Positions 53,314 through 64,000 of a DNA stretch of 64,000 bases are shown here, in pieces (positions within the stretch are counted from its first letter, which is position 1; each line of letters opens with the position of its first letter). Origin of the DNA: Hormiphora californensis (taxonomy: Eukaryota > Ctenophora > Tentaculata > Cydippida > Pleurobrachiidae); contig CM035362.1 of NCBI GenBank assembly GCA_020137815.1, forward strand, positions 5,246,008 through 5,310,007, read 5' to 3'. The notes beneath the pieces were generated by a model, which had not been told where the DNA came from, ran no database searches, and saw only the letters and a program-made list of their open reading frames with translations. Position numbers and translations under genes: made by a program.

Positions 53314-53906
53314 ATGTGCGACGAATCTTCCAAACTTTAACCGACGAGGAATCTTAAATTAATTATATGACTTGATTATTTTTCGATGCATTTTAAAACA
53401 AATTTATCGGTGTAATCAATGAGAAACTCAGGAACAATCAAAATTCTAACCATTGCAATCGTCAAAGTTTCTTAAACCGCTCTCTCCCACCCAAATACTT
53501 GCGGGGCGCGCAAAACACAGTCTAGCTAGGCAACCAAATACGTACCATACCTGAAATTTATTTTCAAAGCCCTCAAACTCTTAGTGTATAAAAGTACAGT
53601 CCAACGCTAACAGCATGTTTAAAAACCACAAATCAGATCAAATGTTATGTAGCCTTGTTCGACCCTCTCTCCACGCCCGAGATAAAAAGGGTTTCAACAA
53701 AAAGGGCAAAAAAGGGAATTACAAACATACCAATAAGTTGTTGGAGAAGATCGTGCTTGAATTCCGCACTGGATACTTGAACAAACTGGACCCCGGGAAA
53801 ATGGCTGATGGTCCTTGCAAGAGCGTCATCAACTGTTGCTTCAAACAGTATAATCTCTGTCAGATCTCTGTATGCTAATAATAGCTCGTGTTCTGAAAAT
53901 ATAATA
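53314..53906. other. 3' flank, no gene
   Basis: AT-rich sequence after the LDLa gene. AAAACACAGTCTAGCTAGGCAACC-like sequence at 53513-53536 resembles 23633-23656 in an integrin intron, so a short repeat is shared. Confidence 0.5.
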
Positions 53907-54841
53907 GTAGAGGCAATAATTACAGTCACCTCCTCTGATTTCTATGAAACTTCTCCCATGCTAAGAGGTGGCAATAGAGGTTCAAATACCGCAGAGTTTA
54001 AGTCTGAACAATGTTCGGTTCGTTAATTATCGCTAATTGAAAAACGCTAAAATGGCCTAAAATCGCCCTAAGTTCCGAATTGAAATTTTGGAGTTGAGAC
54101 TCCAGACTTCTTAGAGATGTCCGCTAGGATGACAATATGCACCAAAATCGGACGGAAGCCTAAATTCGTCCGAATTCGGTACGAAAAGCCGGGTAGACTG
54201 ATTTTTGGTCACGTGACATGGGTCCAAAATCAGTTTTTTGCCATTTACGCCTTTCCTGTACGTCGGAGACAAAAAATATGGCCAATACTTGTCATTTCCA
54301 TCGCTTTCTGCATCTTTTAAGCCCCCTATAAATATCCCTTACTTCAACGGTTCAGAAGTTAGAGTTTTTCAGGAGACTAAATGACGTCACTTCTGAACCG
54401 TTGAAGTAAGGGATATTTATAGGGGGCTTAAAAGATGCAGAAAGCGATGGAAATGACAAGTATTGGCCTTATTTTTTGTCTCCGACGTACAGGGAATGCG
54501 TAAATGGCAAAAAACTGATTTTGGACCCATGTCACGTGCCCAAAAATCAGTCTACCCGGCTTTTCGTACCGAATTCGGACGAATTTAGGCTTCCGTCCGA
54601 TTTTGGTGCATATTGTCATCCTAGCGGACATCTCTACGAAGTCTGGAGTCTCAACTCCAAAATTTCAATTCGGAACTTAGGGCGATTTTAGGCCATTTTA
54701 GCGTTTTTCAATTAGCGATAATTAACGAACCGAACATTGTTCAGACTTAAACTCTGCGGTATTTGAACCTCTATTGCCACCTCTTAGCATGGGAGAAGTT
54801 TCATAGAAATCAGAGGAGGTGACTGTAATTATTGCCTCTAC
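53907..54841. mobile_element. 935-bp near-perfect palindrome with TA target duplication
   Basis: Arms 53907-54360 and 54389-54841 are inverted and almost identical around a 28-bp loop. Ends are GTAGAGGCAATAATTACAGT and the inverse, flanked by TA. Identical open frames of 67 codons on opposite strands are only mirror images. No transposase is present. Confidence 0.92.
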
Positions 54842-55065
54842 TATAAGAAAAATCAGTTTTGAGAAAACACTTGTTGTTCCCCTTACTCAACAAGAAAATA
54901 CGGCATCACACTTGCACTCTGTCTTGTGCCGTGGACCCATCTGTGCGCCCTATCGAGTGCTCGGATCCCCATTTGAGAATCAAATCGGCCAGACAGCTTG
55001 CACGCGGCTCACATTGTGGCTCAGATTCGCGTTGAGCGAGAGAAAGAAAAGCAGACGGTGTATGT

Positions 55066-55068
55066 AAT

Positions 55069-55106
<38 letters not shown>
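55066..55106. repeat. (CA)n microsatellite
   Basis: About 19 CA units. Confidence 0.97.
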
Positions 55107-55110
<4 letters not shown>

Positions 55111-55166
55111 CCACATAAAAAATTGCTAGTGCTAGTGCTATAGTGAGATTTCTAGTGAGAACTTAT

Positions 55167-55275
55167 CAGGAACCGACCGAAACAAGTCAACAACCAATCA
55201 GAACTCGTTATTTAGGTCACGTGACTGGTTATCAGCCAATCAGGGACCAGTATTTCCTGATTCGGTCGGTTCCTG
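55167..55275 (-). mobile_element. hAT-like MITE family 1 copy with perfect 8-bp TSD
   Basis: Full length in reverse orientation, flanked by GAACTTAT at 55159-55166 and 55276-55283. It starts 14 bases beyond the donor of the candidate exon 55289-55428. Confidence 0.95.
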
Positions 55276-55288
55276 GAACTTATCTTAC

Positions 55289-55526
55289 CCGAAATGACAG
55301 AAGGAAGAGCCAACTTCTTAATTTTCTCAACCAGTTCCTCGACAGAGGGGTTCGAAGGGAGGGAGAATTTCTTGTTGATCATAACTGGATCTTTAGGTAC
55401 ATGAACAATAATTGTATCCTCTATCGTCCTGGTGGGTATCTCGAGTCAGCCATGGGGAGGTTTGTGTGTCTGCACTGTCTGTGTGTCTGTATGTCTGTCT
55501 GGTTGTCTGTCTGGTTGTCTGTCTGG

Positions 55527-55570
<44 letters not shown>

Positions 55571-56066
55571 GTGTCTGTCTGTCTGTGGCTGTCTGTGTGT
55601 CTGTGTGTCTGTTTGTATGTCTGTCTGTTTGTCTGTCTCACCCGGTATCAGAGGTAGGAGGAGTAGAAAGTAGATAGCATCTGACCGACCCATATAAGGC
55701 ATCACACGCCAGATGAAACAGATTCTCTCTTTTCTTGTCACCTCGTCCACTGAGCATCACTGCTGCTCGGTAATCTGGGTCCTAGTGTGGGGGGAGGGGT
55801 GGGGGTAATGTGAGAATGTAAGGAAGGTAGGTGTGGGAGGGGAGAAGAACCCTGAACCAGCCATATTGACCTGTTGACCCTTTACCAGGGGCTGTTTTGT
55901 GCAGCCCCTGGTGTCTAGCCCCCATTGACCCTTTAGTCTTACCTTCAGGACAAGATCCACCTGTATTCGGTGAGAGAGTGTAACAACAGGGTGGTTCACT
56001 AACTCCCTAAACACATTCATTGATCGTTCATCGATTGCTCCTTCATAAGGCAACACTTCGCCCTTT
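55289..56066 (-). CDS. Three in-phase exons, probable continuation of the large secreted-protein gene
   Basis: Exons 56066-55943 ([19 protein letters not shown], ending [10 protein letters not shown]), 55781-55642 ([20 protein letters not shown], then [17 protein letters not shown]) and 55428-55289 ([20 protein letters not shown]) join in phase with good GT-AG signals. A further piece near 56303-56200 (DVDSLYTLQEILSTNLTG) may precede them. They lie on the same strand, 5-7 kb downstream of the gene starting at 62556. The alternating hydrophobic strands look like extracellular beta-sandwich domains. An RGD tripeptide occurs in the middle exon. Confidence 0.45.
55470..55638. repeat. (CTGT)n-rich microsatellite
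   Basis: Tandem CTGT/CTGG tetranucleotides in the intron between the two exons flanking it. Confidence 0.95.
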
Positions 56067-56449
56067 CTAAAAGATAGCACTTGTTAACAACTTCCATATA
56101 TGGACATGAAATGGCTGGTAAAACACCATATTTGGGCATAACGCTCATGACTCAATACCTGACATATTTCACAACAGGGTATGTTGTAATTGATAGTTTC
56201 TGGCAGACCAGATTAAGGTTGAAACACTCGATAACTTGGAGGCCGGTCAGGTTTGTTGAAAGGATCTCCTGGAGAGTGTACAAACTATCCACATCCGCTG
56301 AGGGAGATTTTAATTAGAAAGGGATAATTAGGTACACATTTTCCACAAAGTTTGAAGACAATATAGGGCATTGTTTTTATCAAAATCGACCTACGACCGT
56401 TATTCGACCTACATCTAAAAACGAATAAGATAAAAGTTCCGATGTCTCC

Positions 56450-62556
<6,107 letters not shown>

Positions 62557-62984
62557 CTTTCAACTTGAAAACCCTCCTAATAACAGTAGGGTCTGAGAAA
62601 ACAAGATACGAGCGTTTTTTGAAAAAAAAAACGAAATCTGGCCGGTTTTTAATTTTGTCGGGGAAATTTTTTTGAAGTCAAATGCAGAGCAAAGCGCGGC
62701 GCTGCGCGGCGCAGGAGAGTTTGATACGTTTACTAAGAGAGTTAGCGCGTTACGTTTAAATGGCAGCGTCAACGATATATAGGAGTGGCGCGCAGATGGA
62801 GCTGGAACTGGCCAGACTTGAATTTTTTAAAAGTTCATTTCGCTTTTCAAAAAACGAAAGTTCGCGGCCCTCGCTGCGACGAAATTTGCTTATTTACAGC
62901 TCTTGTAGACACACTTTCTTTTACCAAAATGACTTTTTGTGATTGTTGTCTCTCCTCAACTTCCTTTTCCTTCAGATCCTCGAT
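62557..62984. promoter_or_regulatory. Divergent promoter region between the large gene and PSMD3
   Basis: Only about 430 bases separate the two start codons. The region has a GC-rich segment (GCGCGGCGCTGCGCGGCGCA, 62693-62713) and a probable 5'UTR intron for PSMD3 that ends at the tccttcag acceptor (62975). No TATA box is obvious on either side. Confidence 0.5.
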
Positions 62985-64000
62985 ATGGCCACTAAGAGCG
63001 CTCCCAAGAAAGCTGCAGAAAAGAAGAAGGTCGTAGAGACGAAGGATGTTGAGATGAAGGAGGTTGCCCCTGTGAAATCCCAGGCTGAGCTTGATGCTCT
63101 AACTATTGAGGACATCAAGGAACAAATCATCATTCTTGAGAAGAGTGTTGTAAGCAAGGAGCCTCGATTTGTGATGCGAGTCCTCCGACAATTAGCGTCT
63201 ACACGACGAAGGCTAAATGACTCGGTCCTCCGACAGCTCATTAAGAATCACCAGTCAGACTCGTATGATTTCAAGCAGACCTTGTTAGGCTATCTAGCTA
63301 CAACTGAAAGTGAAGATAAACCACAGTACAAGAGTGTCATCTCTGATGTTTATATTCACATGCTGACTCTGGTGTATCTCTTGGATAGTAAGAGGATCAA
63401 TGACGGTGTTCCTTGTGCCCAGGCTCTCATAAACAAGGTCATGTCGGTAAACAAGCCATCAATGCAGGCTCTCGGTGCACGATGCTTCTTCTACTACTCC
63501 CGGGCCTTTGAGCTGGCAGGACGACTACACGAGATCAGGACCATTCTGCACGGTCGACTGAGGACAGCAACACTCCGCCACGACAGTGAGGGTCAGGCTC
63601 AACTCCTAAACCTTCTCCTCAGGAACTACATCCACTACAGTTTGTATGAGCAGGCTGAGAAGCTGATCAGCAAGACAACATTCCCGGAGACTGCTAACAA
63701 CAATGACAGTGCCCGGTATCTCTTCTACCTGGGCAAGATCAAGGCCACCCAACTGGAGTACTCTGAGGCGTTCCAGAACCTCAATCAGGCCATTCGAAAG
63801 GCCCCCCAGAGCACTGCCATCGGCTTCAAGCAAGCTGCCACTAAACTCCTTGTTGTGGTACAGCTGTTGCTCGGTGAAGTGCCCGACAGGCTGATTTTCC
63901 GAGATCAGCACCTCAGGCTGGCACTCCAGCCTTACCTGCAGTTGACCCAGGCTGTCCTGGCTGGAGATTTGGGAAGTTTTGTTACCGTTCTGGAGAGGAA
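62985..64000 (+). CDS. PSMD3: 26S proteasome regulatory subunit PSMD3/RPN3 (5' part, runs off the window)
   Basis: 338 codons are open from ATG 62985 to the window edge, without introns. It starts MATKSAPKKAAEKKK and an acidic/basic N-terminal tail. Then come the conserved blocks EPRFVMRVLRQLASTRRRLN, VYIHMLTLVYLLDSKRINDG, ALGARCFFYYSRAFELAGRL and YSLYEQAEKLISKTTFPE. The next block is RYLFYLGKIKATQLEYSEAF, which belongs to the TPR-like helical repeats before the PCI domain. PSMD3 (Rpn3) is a non-ATPase subunit of the 19S lid and scaffolds ubiquitin-protein degradation. Human PSMD3 is 534 residues, so the C-terminal PCI domain lies beyond the window. The start was chosen because it follows a splice acceptor and gives a normal N-terminus. 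Confidence 0.97.
   Translation, partial: MATKSAPKKAAEKKKVVETKDVEMKEVAPVKSQAELDALTIEDIKEQIIILEKSVVSKEPRFVMRVLRQLASTRRRLNDSVLRQLIKNHQSDSYDFKQTLLGYLATTESEDKPQYKSVISDVYIHMLTLVYLLDSKRINDGVPCAQALINKVMSVNKPSMQALGARCFFYYSRAFELAGRLHEIRTILHGRLRTATLRHDSEGQAQLLNLLLRNYIHYSLYEQAEKLISKTTFPETANNNDSARYLFYLGKIKATQLEYSEAFQNLNQAIRKAPQSTAIGFKQAATKLLVVVQLLLGEVPDRLIFRDQHLRLALQPYLQLTQAVLAGDLGSFVTVLER

Noticed and set aside
54117-54631. Two identical 67-residue ORFs on opposite strands
   Set aside because: They are mirror images produced by the 935-bp palindrome, not two genes. The same holds for the pair at 49758 and 50711.
55393-55641. ORF of repeated Thr-Asp-Arg-Gln
   Set aside because: It comes from the (CTGT)n microsatellite within an intron.

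Overview
This is a eukaryotic, almost certainly animal, nuclear window: intron-rich genes with GT-AG boundaries, an integrin beta subunit, a MyTH4-FERM myosin tail, actin, an EFHB-type axonemal protein and a proteasome lid subunit. Small introns, abundant (CT)n/(GA)n microsatellites and a dense load of small inverted-repeat transposons suggest a non-bilaterian such as a sponge; that placement is inference, not shown. Two 100-N gaps (6535-6634 and 19427-19526) and three homopolymer-swollen stretches (about 5450-8560, 22610-23600, 29150-30700) mark poor assembly.

Layout. 1-1240: a TCAG microsatellite, then the last two exons of a FERM-domain (myosin VII-like) gene. 1240-9740: gene-poor, with several MITEs, two small candidate minus-strand exons, GA-rich repeats and poor sequence. 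9743-27929: one integrin beta gene of about 23 exons on the plus strand. An intronless Ras-like gene lies inside its fourth intron, and a 3.5-kb-offset duplication copies three betaI-domain exons around a gap. 28-31 kb: MITE copies and poor sequence. 31154-35231: two minus-strand genes, a DNAJC27/RBJ-like small GTPase and an intronless EFHB-like EF-hand protein. 36.2-38.7 kb: nested mobile elements (a LINE inside a nuclease-like ORF). 39.8-41.3 kb: plus-strand exons of an unrecognised gene. 42329-44145: a five-exon actin gene on the minus strand with TATA and CArG boxes. 44.5-51.0 kb: mostly transposons, including very long near-perfect palindromes and a 162-bp satellite. 52879-53313: a small secreted LDLa-domain protein. 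53.9-54.8 kb: another long palindrome. 55.3-62.6 kb: a large unrecognised secreted protein gene (minus), interrupted by a 1.25-kb foldback element. 62985-64000: the 5' part of PSMD3/RPN3, divergent from the previous gene.

The most notable points are: a 12-copy, about 109-bp hAT-like MITE family with 8-bp target duplications that carries a GTCACGTGAC E-box and CCAAT boxes; a Ras-like GTPase whose native residues match several known activating substitutions; an integrin beta with a 169-residue last-exon tail rich in YDDV motifs; and several giant palindromic elements. I saw no CRISPR array, operon or other prokaryotic-type system.
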